Shown here piece by piece: positions 15,212 through 24,244 of a stretch of DNA of 64,000 nucleotides. Within the stretch, counting starts at the first letter, position 1; every line of letters starts with the position of its first letter. Source of the stretch: DASUKM01 sp036278735 (GTDB taxonomy: Bacteria > Acidobacteriota > Vicinamibacteria > Vicinamibacterales > 2-12-FULL-66-21); NCBI GenBank assembly GCA_036278735.1, contig DASUKM010000027.1, positions 57,194 to 121,193 of the forward strand. Direction: 5' to 3'. A model generated the notes under the pieces. The model saw only the letters and a list, made by a program, of their open reading frames with translations. It was not told the origin of the DNA and did not search any database. The position numbers and the translations under genes were made by a program.

Positions 15212-18112
15212 TTAGGTCCGCCGGCGTTCGACCCGCGCCGCCGCATGCCGCAGTGCGGGCCGGGGACCGGCGCTCAGCGGCAGCGCCTTCGGCCGGCGTC
15301 CTGGCTTGAGGACGGGCAGCGAACGCGCCGTGACCGTCGGGGCTTCCACCGTGGCGGTGATCGGCCTGACGACGAGCACCGGCGCCGTCTGGTGCGGCGC
15401 CGGGAAGTAATCGTCCGCCGCGTCCCACACGGTCGGGGCGGCCGTCATGACGAAGAACGCTCCAATGGCGATCACCATCCCCGCCTGAAGGGTGCCGGCC
15501 GCGACGCCCGCGAGCGCCGGCTTCCAGATCGGCCGCTCGCCGAGCGGCAGCAGGCCCGCGCCCGTCGCGATCTCCGTCACGGCCGCCTGCATGCGCGCGC
15601 TGGCGAGCACGATCCGCCGGAACGCCCAGAAGAGCGAAAGCGCGCACACGATCACGAGCACGAGCGACGGCATGTTGCGGCCGGCGTTCTCGAGCAGCAT
15701 GGCGGCGGTAATGGCCGCCGCCATGGCGGCCAGGCCGGCGAGCCCTCCGCCGGTCGGACGCGTCCGCGTCGAGATGCGCACGAGGCACGCTCCGCGCGTG
15801 TGCTCTTCGACGAGACCGCGCGCTTCGAGCCGCGCGAGCCCGCCGATCGGCAGCGCGACGTCCCACCGCTGCGACCAGCCCTCGTCGACGTCGACGCGTC
15901 CCGCGCCGCGCTGCCGCCGCAATGCCGTCACGAGCCGGTCCAGCAGCACCGGCAGCGTCGTCCAGGTCTCCGTCCAGAAGCGGCGCTCCAGCCGTACCCC
16001 GACGGTCAAGGCCAGGCCGCGGCCGATCGACGGCAGCCAGCGCACCGTCGTCGCGGCCGCGCTCTCGACGAGGTCGGCCGGCGCGGCGAAATGCCCGCGA
16101 ACCCGGCCGCGCAGGCGCGCCAGCGGCTGCACGAAGTGCAGCCACGCGACAAGCAGCCGATCCACGGCGCGCGCTCCCCGATACTCGACCTGCCATGCGA
16201 AGGCGAGGCACTGCGCCGTCGTCGCGACCACGCCGGCGCAGCCGATCAGGAGCGCGGCGCGCGCCGCGTCCGGCACGATCCAGAGCGCCAGCAGTCCCGT
16301 CAGCGCGAGCGCGAGCGACAGGACGATCCAGCCGGCCGACGTGGGCAGAAACGACAAGCCGGATGCGCCGGTGTTGTAGACCGATGGAAACGGCGACGTC
16401 CCCCAGGCGCCGGTGTTCAGCCGGTCGCGGTACAACGCGCGCACGAATGGCAGCGGGCTATAGATGCGTCCGCGCCAGAGCGCGTCGCCGCCCACGAACT
16501 TGTCCGGATGCTTCAGCGCGAGCCACGTTTCTCCCTCGCCGTAGCCGACCTGCTGGCGCCAGTACGCCCGCACGGAGGCGCGGTGACGATGCCAGACGAG
16601 CGCCGACGGGGAGAAGCCGATGCGCCAGCCCCGCGCCTGCAGCCGCCAGCACACGTCGACGTCGTCGCCGGCCCGCAGATAGATCGGATTGAAGCCGCCG
16701 ATCGCGTCGAGCGCCTCGCGGCGGAATGCCATGTTGCAGCCCGGAACGTGCTCGGCGATTCGGTCGTCGAGCAGCACGTGCGTGGGCGCTCCGGGGGCGC
16801 GCGCCACCGACTGGGCGACCCGGGTATCGTCGCGCGGGACGATGTTGGGGCCGCCGGAGCCGACGACGTCCGAATGCAGGAACGGCTGAACCAGGTAGGC
16901 GAGCCACAATGGATCCACGCGGACGTCGGCGTCCGTGTAGGCCACAATCTCGCCGGTCGCCTCCTCGAGCCCGAGGTTGCGCGCGCGGCTGAGGCCGCCG
17001 TTGTCGGTATCGATCACGTGACGGGTGAGGCGTCGGGTCGCCGAGGTCTCGTCCGCGCGCTGGCCGGCCCACGCGTGCGCGATCCGGCCCGTGCCGTCGC
17101 GGGAGCCGTCGTTGACGACGATCAGCTCGACGTCGGGATAATCGAGCGCGTCGAGCGAGGCGAGGCATTCACCGAGCGTGTCGGCCGCGTTGTACGCGCA
17201 GACCACGACGGACACGCGCGGCCACGCGCGGCGGGCGTCGCGCCGAAACGGCGCTTCCGCGAAGGCGGACGACACCGCGGCCAGCGCCGGCTTCGGCTGC
17301 CGCTCGCGGTCGACGAGCCCGAACGCCCAGTCGTGAACGTCGACGCCGCCGCGCCACCATTCGTCGGTCCAGGCAAAGGCGACCGCGCCGCAGGCCCCCT
17401 CCGCGAATGCGGTACGCACGTGCATCGCCGTGATGGCCGCCTGCCCGTCGAGCCCTTCGCGGATGCTGTCGGCCCCCGCTTCGGCGAGCAGCAGCGGCCT
17501 GTGCCCCGCGATGCTCTGGAGCTGCGCCAGATACGGCCGCAGGTCCGCTTCACGGTGCAGATACACATTGAAGGCGCACACGTCCGTGGCGGGCAGATCG
17601 AGATAGCTGGTCGGTGGATAGTTGACGTACGCCAGGAGCGCATCAGGCGACGCGCCGCGGGCGTCGTCGCAGAGATCCTCGAGGAACCGTTCGACTCTCC
17701 GGCGTCCATGCCACCGGACCACCGACGGCGGGATCTCGTTGCCGAGCGCGAAGAGCAGTGCGGCCGGATGTGCACTCAGCGCGCGCACGTGCGCGACGAT
17801 CCCACGGCGGATCGAATCGGCCAGGCTGCGATCGTCGAGAAAGGCGACGTGCTGCGTCCAGGGCAGGCCGATCATCACCCGCAGCCCGGCCCGCGCGGCC
17901 TCGTCGAGCAGCCAGACCGGCGGAGCGGTGTAGACGCGGACCGTGTTGAAGCCGGCGGCCGCCATCATGCCGAAATCGCGCTGGACGGCGGCCTCGACGG
18001 GGTACTGCTGCCCCTGCCCGTCAGGCGTGAAGGTGCCGTAGCTGACACCTTTGACCAGAAAACGCCCGTTCCCGGCCCGAAGAAACTTTCCGTCGACGTG
18101 CACTCGCTGCAT
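15212..18112 (-). CDS. Fusion of glycoside hydrolase-like TIM barrel and GT2 glycosyltransferase with membrane C-terminus
   Basis: A 966-residue multidomain protein, first gene of the operon. Residues 1-290 resemble a GH2/GH5-type barrel: GVSYGTF near the start, acid/base-like ALGNEIP (Asn125-Glu126) and a second acidic residue in LLAEAGAD (Glu211). Residues 298-560 are a GT2 domain: VSVVVCAYNAADTL, VVNDGSRDG, metal-binding DAD (394-396) and GDDVDVCWRLQ. Membrane helices follow (about 590-650), then a soluble segment, and more helices at about 770-880. The usual QxxRW of processive synthases is not obvious; QVGYGEGE occupies the place. The hydrolase may trim or transfer the product of the transferase. 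It divides from the Omp85-like gene across 244 bases. Confidence 0.85.
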   Translation of the reverse strand: MQRVHVDGKFLRAGNGRFLVKGVSYGTFTPDGQGQQYPVEAAVQRDFGMMAAAGFNTVRVYTAPPVWLLDEAARAGLRVMIGLPWTQHVAFLDDRSLADSIRRGIVAHVRALSAHPAALLFALGNEIPPSVVRWHGRRRVERFLEDLCDDARGASPDALLAYVNYPPTSYLDLPATDVCAFNVYLHREADLRPYLAQLQSIAGHRPLLLAEAGADSIREGLDGQAAITAMHVRTAFAEGACGAVAFAWTDEWWRGGVDVHDWAFGLVDRERQPKPALAAVSSAFAEAPFRRDARRAWPRVSVVVCAYNAADTLGECLASLDALDYPDVELIVVNDGSRDGTGRIAHAWAGQRADETSATRRLTRHVIDTDNGGLSRARNLGLEEATGEIVAYTDADVRVDPLWLAYLVQPFLHSDVVGSGGPNIVPRDDTRVAQSVARAPGAPTHVLLDDRIAEHVPGCNMAFRREALDAIGGFNPIYLRAGDDVDVCWRLQARGWRIGFSPSALVWHRHRASVRAYWRQQVGYGEGETWLALKHPDKFVGGDALWRGRIYSPLPFVRALYRDRLNTGAWGTSPFPSVYNTGASGLSFLPTSAGWIVLSLALALTGLLALWIVPDAARAALLIGCAGVVATTAQCLAFAWQVEYRGARAVDRLLVAWLHFVQPLARLRGRVRGHFAAPADLVESAAATTVRWLPSIGRGLALTVGVRLERRFWTETWTTLPVLLDRLVTALRRQRGAGRVDVDEGWSQRWDVALPIGGLARLEARGLVEEHTRGACLVRISTRTRPTGGGLAGLAAMAAAITAAMLLENAGRNMPSLVLVIVCALSLFWAFRRIVLASARMQAAVTEIATGAGLLPLGERPIWKPALAGVAAGTLQAGMVIAIGAFFVMTAAPTVWDAADDYFPAPHQTAPVLVVRPITATVEAPTVTARSLPVLKPGRRPKALPLSAGPRPALRHAAARVERRRT

Positions 18113-18356
18113 AGGACGATTCTGGATGAGCTTGCGGTCTCGTTGGCCGGGGTGGACGCATCAAGAATGCGGCCACGAAGAGGGACTCCCAGACCTCCGT
18201 AAGTTGTTGTAATCTGAACTCTTCCGCGCGGCGGTGGAGGGCCGGCCGTGGCGGGAACGTCGCGACTGTGGCGAATCTGCGCGCGGCGCGCATCGCCGTC
18301 GTGACGCGCACGCGCAGGGCTGCTCCAATGGTCTGATTCACGCGAGGTCGTGTCCC

Positions 18357-19598
18357 ATGCGAAACGTCTTGTCGTCCATCGCGAAACGCCGTGTTCTCGC
18401 GGCGGCCCTCGCCATTGCCCTCACCGGAGGATCGGCGGCGGCCCAGACACCGGATTCGAGTCCACCCGCCGACTCCCGCGGGAACGAAATCCAGCAGGAG
18501 CAGGCGGCCAAGGCGGCGGCGCAGCACGCGTACGTGCCGAACATCGCGGAACGCACGTTCCTCTCGATCGAGGACCACGGCGGCTTCGGCGCGGTCCGGC
18601 CGTTGTCGCCCGCCTTCGTCGGCATCAAGGCGGGCTCGGGCCTGGCGCTCGGCGTCGCGTCCGGCCGCCAGTTCAGCGAAGGAGACGTCCTCCAGGCGAC
18701 GGCGGCGTACTCGATTCGCAATTACAAGATGGTCGAGGGGGCCTACCGGTCGCGCCCGCTCGCCGGCGATCGGCTGTCGTTCAGCGGACGGGTGCGATGG
18801 CAGGATGCGACCGCGGTGGCGTTCTACGGGCTGGGGCCCGCGACGCCTCACACGCGCGCCGATTACCGCGAGCGCAAGACGGAAGCCAGCGTGCAGGCGA
18901 GGCTCGACCCGGTGCGGTTCATCGAGTTGACGGGGGGAACCGGCTACGAACATTTCAACATTGGCCCGGGCACCTCGAACCGTTCGTCCGTCGGCGAGCT
19001 GTTCACGCCGGTGCAGGCGCCGGGGCTCGAGGCGGACCCGACCTTTCTTCACAGCGTCGTGTCGGCCGCGTTCGACACTCGCGCCTCGCCGGGCTACAGC
19101 CGCAGCGGGACGCTGCTGCGCGGGCTGTTTCACGACTATCGGGATCGCAACGGCGGCCCGTACAGCTTTCAGGCGCGTGAGGCGATCGCGCAGCAGCTCG
19201 TGCCGATCCTGCACGGCAACTGGGTGCTCGATTTCGAGGCGCACCTCTGGACGACGAAAGGGGTGGGCGGCGACACCGTACCGTATTTCCTGATGCCAAC
19301 GCTCGGCGGCGGCACGTTCCTGCGCGGCTTCGGCAATTACCGGTTCCGCGATCGCAACGCGCTGCTGCTCACCGGCGAATACCGCTGGTACGTGCAGGAA
19401 TACGTCGACGGCGTGATCTTCTACGACGCCGGGAAGGTCGCGCCGACCCTTGGCGGCATCGACCTCTCCGGTCTCGAGCACGACTATGGCGCCGGGGTGA
19501 ACTTTCATTCGACGGTCTCGACGGTCCTGCGGATCCAGGTGGCGCGCAGCCGCGAAGGGACGCGCCTGATTCTCGGCTTCAGTCCACCAGCGTTCTGA
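18357..19598 (+). CDS. Omp85/BamA-like outer-membrane beta-barrel protein
   Basis: About 413 residues from the ATG at 18357, with a signal peptide (RRVLAAALAIALTGG, then SAAAQ). No POTRA domains are visible: the mature protein goes nearly straight into the barrel. The last part has GGGTFLRGFGNYRFRD and YRWYVQEYVDGVIFYDAGKV, the strand pattern of the bacterial surface antigen (Omp85) domain with its conserved RGF. It ends in a hydrophobic residue (Phe), as OMPs do. It forms a two-gene unit with the kinase-like secreted protein 10 bases downstream. Confidence 0.8.
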   Translation: MRNVLSSIAKRRVLAAALAIALTGGSAAAQTPDSSPPADSRGNEIQQEQAAKAAAQHAYVPNIAERTFLSIEDHGGFGAVRPLSPAFVGIKAGSGLALGVASGRQFSEGDVLQATAAYSIRNYKMVEGAYRSRPLAGDRLSFSGRVRWQDATAVAFYGLGPATPHTRADYRERKTEASVQARLDPVRFIELTGGTGYEHFNIGPGTSNRSSVGELFTPVQAPGLEADPTFLHSVVSAAFDTRASPGYSRSGTLLRGLFHDYRDRNGGPYSFQAREAIAQQLVPILHGNWVLDFEAHLWTTKGVGGDTVPYFLMPTLGGGTFLRGFGNYRFRDRNALLLTGEYRWYVQEYVDGVIFYDAGKVAPTLGGIDLSGLEHDYGAGVNFHSTVSTVLRIQVARSREGTRLILGFSPPAF

Positions 19599-19608
19599 GG
19601 GAGCGACG

Positions 19609-21240
19609 ATGAAGACACGCCTTCTGCTCGCGGGACTCGGCCTCGTGGTGCTCTCGGCCGTCGTGCCGGCCGCCAGCCCGCGGTTCTACGACGACGATCC
19701 GATCACGCGTGTGGCCGACACGCAGGATGCCTCGCACGTGAAGCCCTGGGAAATTTCCCTCGCCTACGATTCGCTCCTGAACCTGTTCGGACATCCGGGC
19801 GATCCGGCGACGGTCCGGGCCGCCGACATCAACACGATCGACCAGCTGCCCGATTCGAGCTGGTTCACGAACCGTCTCGGGCTGGGCGGCTTGACCGCCG
19901 ACGACATGCGGCGCGGGGTGGACGACGATACGGGGCCCGCGCCCGGGCCCTGGACGGTGCGGACCGGCAAGGGCAACGGCGTCTCCCCCGGCTTCACGAT
20001 CACCGATGTCCGGGGCAGGCGCTATTTCGTGAAGTTCGACCCGCCCGGCTGGGACGAGCTGGCGACCGGCGCGGAAGTCGCGGTCACGCGCTACTACCAC
20101 GCGCTCGGGTACTTCGTGCCGCAAACCAACATCGCGTACGTGCGCCGGACGGATCTGGTGCTCGCCCGGGGGGCGACCACGACCGGCGCCGACGGCAAGG
20201 GGCGGCCGATGCGGGTCTCGGACATCGATGCGAATCTCTCGCGCGCAGCGCGCGAAAAAGACGGCCGGTATCGCGCGATCGTCAGCGAGGCGCTCCCGGG
20301 TACGCCACTCGGCGGCTTCCGGTACGCGGGCACCAGGCCCGACGATCCGAACGACGTGATCCCGCACGAGAACCGGCGCGCGCTGCGGGCGCTGCGCGTG
20401 TTCGGCGCGTGGGTCGATCACGTGGACGCGAAGGCCATCAACTCGCTCGACACGCTCGTCGAACGGGACGGCAAGTCGATCGTGCGGCACCAGCTGCTCG
20501 ACTTCGGGTCCACGCTCGGGAGCGCCGGCGTCGGGCCGCGCGATCGCCGCGACGGGTACGAATATCTGGTGGACGTCTCGGCGTCGCTGAAGGCGCTCCC
20601 GGCGTTCGGCTTCGCGCCGCGGCCGTGGATGCTGTACCGGTATCCGGACTACCGGCTGATCGGGCGGTTCAACGCGACCAGCTTCGACCCCGAGACGTGG
20701 CAGCCGCGCGTGCCGAATCCCGCGTTCCTGCGCGCGCGTCCCGACGATCTGTTCTGGGGGGCGCGGCTGCTGATGCGGATGTCGGACGACCTGATTCGCG
20801 CCGGGGTCGACGCCGCGCACTACACGAACGAGCGCGCCGCCGCGGATCTGATCAAAATCCTGATCGAACGGCGCGACAAGATCGGCCGCGCCTGGCTGCC
20901 GGCCGTCAACCCCGTCGTCGACGTGGCACTGTCGGGCGACGGCGTTCTGACGTTCCAGAACGCCGCCGTGCAGGCCGGGTTCGCGCAGGCGCCCCCCGCC
21001 TACACGGTCGTCTGGTCGGCGTTCGACAATGCCACGGGGGAGACACGCCGCATCGGCGAGACGACCGGCGGGCTGCGCATGCAGGCTCCGTCCGGTGTGC
21101 CGGCGGCCGCCGGCGCCTACGTGCAGCTCGAGATCAGCGCGCCGCAGGCCCCGCAGAAGACCTGGAGCGTTCCCGTCCACGCGTGGTTCCACCGGACCGG
21201 AGACGGATGGAAGCTGGTGGGGTTCGAGCGCCTGCCCTAG
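19609..21240 (+). CDS. Secreted protein with divergent kinase-like motifs, unknown function
   Basis: A 543-residue protein with a signal peptide (residues 1-22). I do not recognise a named family. Several motifs appear in the order of protein-kinase-like folds: YFVKFD (Lys142), a Glu at 156 in TGAEVAVTRYYHALG, then WVDHVDAKAIN (His271, Asp273, Asn278) and LLDFGSTLG (Asp298-Phe299-Gly300). These could be the ATP lysine, helix-C glutamate, catalytic loop and DFG. The C-terminal 120 residues look like a beta-sandwich. GAGGGAG upstream supports the start. It follows the Omp85-like gene by ten bases, and its stop TAG shares the palindrome CTAG with the stop of the opposing GNAT gene. Confidence 0.7.
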   Translation: MKTRLLLAGLGLVVLSAVVPAASPRFYDDDPITRVADTQDASHVKPWEISLAYDSLLNLFGHPGDPATVRAADINTIDQLPDSSWFTNRLGLGGLTADDMRRGVDDDTGPAPGPWTVRTGKGNGVSPGFTITDVRGRRYFVKFDPPGWDELATGAEVAVTRYYHALGYFVPQTNIAYVRRTDLVLARGATTTGADGKGRPMRVSDIDANLSRAAREKDGRYRAIVSEALPGTPLGGFRYAGTRPDDPNDVIPHENRRALRALRVFGAWVDHVDAKAINSLDTLVERDGKSIVRHQLLDFGSTLGSAGVGPRDRRDGYEYLVDVSASLKALPAFGFAPRPWMLYRYPDYRLIGRFNATSFDPETWQPRVPNPAFLRARPDDLFWGARLLMRMSDDLIRAGVDAAHYTNERAAADLIKILIERRDKIGRAWLPAVNPVVDVALSGDGVLTFQNAAVQAGFAQAPPAYTVVWSAFDNATGETRRIGETTGGLRMQAPSGVPAAAGAYVQLEISAPQAPQKTWSVPVHAWFHRTGDGWKLVGFERLP

Positions 21241-22301
21241 GCCACCAGAAGGCCACGCGGCGATCGAGTCCGTGGCCTTCCGCGTGTTCCGTGGCGCGTG
21301 ATGCGCGCGCGATAGAGCGTCTCGTCGACCGCTCCCCAGCGGTACTTGTAGGCCTCCTGCCCGGCGAGGAAGTCGAAGGTTCGCACCCCCTCGTCGATGA
21401 GCCTCCGGATCGTTTCACCGATCACGAGCGTACCGGCGCCGATCGCGCCGAACTCGGGGGCGAAGCCGCCGAGATACGCGTAGCCGGTGCGCCCGTCGGT
21501 GAATCCGTAGAACACCGCCGCGTCGGTGCCGTCGAGTCGCATCAGCGTGAGACGGACGCGACGTTCCAGTGCGAGGGCTTCGACGGCTTCGCGGTGAAAT
21601 GCCTGGACGCGCGGGTCGTGCAGCACGCCCGGCGCGCCGCGCTCCTCCCATCGGGCTTCGTGCAGCCGGATCAGCGCGTTCAGCAGATCGACAGGAGGGC
21701 GATCGGCCTCCGTGTACCAGCGCACGCCGAGACGCGCGGCACGGTGCCGCCCGTTGTTGAGCACGTGGCGCAGGCTCGGCTTCAGTGCTGCTTCGAATGC
21801 CGCGACGCTCGACGGCAGCGCCACGATCGGGCAGACGGCGCACGGCGTCACCTCCCGCCGCCATCCGTCCGGCAGCGCCGCCGAGAGCAGCGGCGAGCCG
21901 GCGGGCAGCATCGACAGCTCGATCGCGTCCCAATCGTCGCGGTCGGCCAGACAGCGGAAGACGAGCTGTGCCGCCTCCGCCGCGATCTGCGGTGCGGCGA
22001 TGACGTCGAGACGATCGGTGTTGCCCGTGCCGATCAGGCGGACTTCGCGCGAGCCGCCGGCCGTCCGGAAGACGTACAACGGCGCGAGCGCGACGAGGCG
22101 CCGGCCATCCCGGACCGCGACGGCGCAGAGGTCGCCCGAGCCGAACACGCGCCACCACGGGAGCAGCCAGCCGGCTGATTGAAACGGTGTCGCGCGGGTC
22201 TGCTCGACGAGTGCGCGCCACTGCGGGGCGAGGCGGTGCAGCTCGCCGCCGGCGTGCACCCCCTCGGCTACGAGATCGCGACCTTCGACAGCCAGCGACA
22301 T
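21237..22301 (-). CDS. GNAT-type acetyltransferase, BioF2-like / CelD family
   Basis: About 354 residues. The core has PFQSAGWLLPWWRVFG near residue 40, VALAPLYVF, and the C-terminal LGGFAPEFGAIGAGTLVIGE and FDFLAGQEAYKYRWG, the pattern of double-GNAT CelD/FemAB-like enzymes common in polysaccharide clusters. These transfer acyl or amino-acyl groups to sugars. The ATG at 22301 overlaps the GT4 gene by 34 bases; a GTG at 22259, after that stop and preceded by GAGGG, is the alternative start. Third gene of the PIG-L/GT4/GNAT set. Confidence 0.8.
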   Translation of the reverse strand: MSLAVEGRDLVAEGVHAGGELHRLAPQWRALVEQTRATPFQSAGWLLPWWRVFGSGDLCAVAVRDGRRLVALAPLYVFRTAGGSREVRLIGTGNTDRLDVIAAPQIAAEAAQLVFRCLADRDDWDAIELSMLPAGSPLLSAALPDGWRREVTPCAVCPIVALPSSVAAFEAALKPSLRHVLNNGRHRAARLGVRWYTEADRPPVDLLNALIRLHEARWEERGAPGVLHDPRVQAFHREAVEALALERRVRLTLMRLDGTDAAVFYGFTDGRTGYAYLGGFAPEFGAIGAGTLVIGETIRRLIDEGVRTFDFLAGQEAYKYRWGAVDETLYRARITRHGTRGRPRTRSPRGLLVA

Positions 22302-23332
22302 GCGATGAGCGTCCTGTACACGTCGAGGTACCGCGCCGTCATGCGGCGCGCATCGAACTGACGACACGCCGCCTCCCGGCACGCCGCGGAGTCCAGACGC
22401 GAGGCCGCCTGCATCGCGCGCGCCATCTCCTCGACCGATTCCACGAACACGCCCGTGCGTCCGTCGTCGATCAGCTCCGACAACGCCCCCGACGGAAAGG
22501 CGACGACCGGCGTGCCGCAGGCGAGCGCCTCCATCGTGACGAGGCTGCTGGTTTCTTCCGCGAGGCTCGAGACAATCAGGCACCGGGCCGCCGACAAGAG
22601 GCGCCGCTTGCGCGTGAATCCGATTTGCCCGATGTACCGGCGCTGCCGGTCGAGCCGCGGCGCGATCTGATCGTCGAAGTACCGGCGGTGCGTATCGTAG
22701 GGGAACACCGGGCCGGCGACGACGAGAGGCACGTTCGCGAGCTGCGCGGCGGCGAGCGCCAGGTGGAATCCCTTTTCCGGACAGACGCGCCCCAGCGCGG
22801 CGGCGAACGCGCGCGTGCGCAGGCGCGACCCCGCCAGCCGTTCGACATCCACGCCGTTGTTCACCTGCTCGAGCACCGCGACGCCCGCGGGGACGCGGCG
22901 GCGCTGACTCGCCGAGACGCACACCAGATGCGTGTCGGGGCGGATCGGATGCAGCGCGGCCTCGGAATACCACGACGGCGGCAGGTGCAGCGTCGCGATC
23001 ACCGGCGGACCGGCCGGCGGCAGGTACCGGTCGAAGTCGAGCCCGTGCATGTGGACCACGTCCACCGGCCACTGCCGCAGCACCGCGCGAATCGCGGCCC
23101 GGTACTGCTCGTGGACCTGCGCGCGGTCGCCCGGATCGATTCGATCCGGCACGGGCGGCGTCGCCACCAGCGTGCCCGCGACGCACGACCCCTGACACGC
23201 GACGACGATCGAGTGCGCCCCCTCCCGCGTGAGCGCACGGTCGATCGCGCTGAGCACCTGCTCGGCGCCGCCGGGCGCATCCGGGCCGACGGGCGCCAGC
23301 GGATAGGCGACGCTGAGCACCGTCAGCGGCAC
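22268..23332 (-). CDS. Glycosyltransferase family 4
   Basis: About 354 residues. Begins PLTVLSVAYPLAPVG with the acceptor loop DAPGGAEQVL; includes HMHGLDFDRY, NNGVDVERL, GRVCPEKGFHLAL and ETSSLVTMEALACGTPVVAF, the E-x7-E region of GT4. The GTG at 23332 overlaps the PIG-L stop by ten bases, and the upstream in-frame extension (Arg-rich) is rejected. It is likely coupled to the deacetylase, paralleling the deacetylase/GT4 pairing at 10369-12260. Confidence 0.88.
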   Translation of the reverse strand: MPLTVLSVAYPLAPVGPDAPGGAEQVLSAIDRALTREGAHSIVVACQGSCVAGTLVATPPVPDRIDPGDRAQVHEQYRAAIRAVLRQWPVDVVHMHGLDFDRYLPPAGPPVIATLHLPPSWYSEAALHPIRPDTHLVCVSASQRRRVPAGVAVLEQVNNGVDVERLAGSRLRTRAFAAALGRVCPEKGFHLALAAAQLANVPLVVAGPVFPYDTHRRYFDDQIAPRLDRQRRYIGQIGFTRKRRLLSAARCLIVSSLAEETSSLVTMEALACGTPVVAFPSGALSELIDDGRTGVFVESVEEMARAMQAASRLDSAACREAACRQFDARRMTARYLDVYRTLIACRWLSKVAIS

Positions 23333-24168
23333 GCCACGACTCCGAGAACCTCGACGGCGTCGCGGACGTGGCCGCGCCATCGACTCGACGTCATGCCCCA
23401 GCCGAAATATTCGTAGAAGAGCCGCCCCTCGTGCGGCGGACGGCCAAAATCATAGGCCGGCTGGTCGCGGAACCGTTCCGGCACGACGGGAAACCATCGC
23501 ATCGTCTCTCGCTGCGTCACGAAGCAGCCGAGCATCGCGCTCTTGGCCTCGCGTTCGCGGTCCGTCAGTTTCAGGGTGACGGGCCGGGATGGCCAGCGCT
23601 CGACCGGCAGAAAGCGTCCGGCACAGAGACCGGAGGGTCCGGCGTGATACGACGTCAGCTCGAGGACGGCGGGAGGATCGGGCATCAGCCGGGTCGCCGC
23701 CCAGACAGCAAACGCCAGCGCATCGTGATCCGGATGTCCTCCCTCGTACGGATGAGTCATCACGGCGTCCGGCCCGACCCGCACGAATACATCGGCGAGT
23801 TGCCGCGCGATCGCCGGCAGCCTGGTCGCCGCCTCCTGATCCACGACGTCGAGCGTATGAAACCGCAACGGGACGACGCCGCCGGCCTGGAGCGCCCGGC
23901 CCAATTCGCCGCGGCGCGCATCCGCGTAGGCCGCGCGACCGCTGAATCCATTTGCGCGCGCGTCGCGCAGATCGCGCGGGGATCCATCGGTCGCGTGCAG
24001 CAGTTCAATGGCCGCGCCACGCCTTGCGAGACGTCGCAGCAGCCCGCCGGCGCCGATGACCTCGTCGTCGGGGTGGGCCACCACGAGGAGCAGATGGGGC
24101 GGAAGAGAGCGATCGTCCAGGAGCGCACGAAGAATCGACGAAGCGGCAGAAGACATCGCGGGCGCCAT
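23323..24168 (-). CDS. PIG-L family deacetylase
   Basis: A 281-residue zinc-dependent deacetylase with AHPDDE at 31-36 and HPDHD at 145-149. It is first in a three-gene set with a GT4 and a GNAT-type transferase: deacetylation of an N-acetyl sugar followed by re-acylation by the GNAT is a plausible combination, but inferred. The ATG at 24168 is preferred; Met5 at 24156 is possible. It starts 77 bases after the asd stop on the same strand, so read-through from the methionine operon is possible. Confidence 0.87.
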   Translation of the reverse strand: MAPAMSSAASSILRALLDDRSLPPHLLLVVAHPDDEVIGAGGLLRRLARRGAAIELLHATDGSPRDLRDARANGFSGRAAYADARRGELGRALQAGGVVPLRFHTLDVVDQEAATRLPAIARQLADVFVRVGPDAVMTHPYEGGHPDHDALAFAVWAATRLMPDPPAVLELTSYHAGPSGLCAGRFLPVERWPSRPVTLKLTDREREAKSAMLGCFVTQRETMRWFPVVPERFRDQPAYDFGRPPHEGRLFYEYFGWGMTSSRWRGHVRDAVEVLGVVACR

Positions 24169-24244
24169 GCGCGGGGGCTGCCCTCGTTCATCGCAATCGT
24201 CGTACCTGCACGCTGAGGGACGCCGGCCGCGCCCCGATGCGCGG

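Noticed and set aside
14888..18202. Large plus-strand frame of 1104 codons
   Set aside because: Antisense to the GH-GT2 fusion and ABC exporter; no recognisable motifs.
18113..18356. Divergent promoter pair between the glycan operon and the Omp85-like gene
   Set aside because: A TAATCT (18210-18215) was seen, but no -35 element at the right distance; not enough to call.
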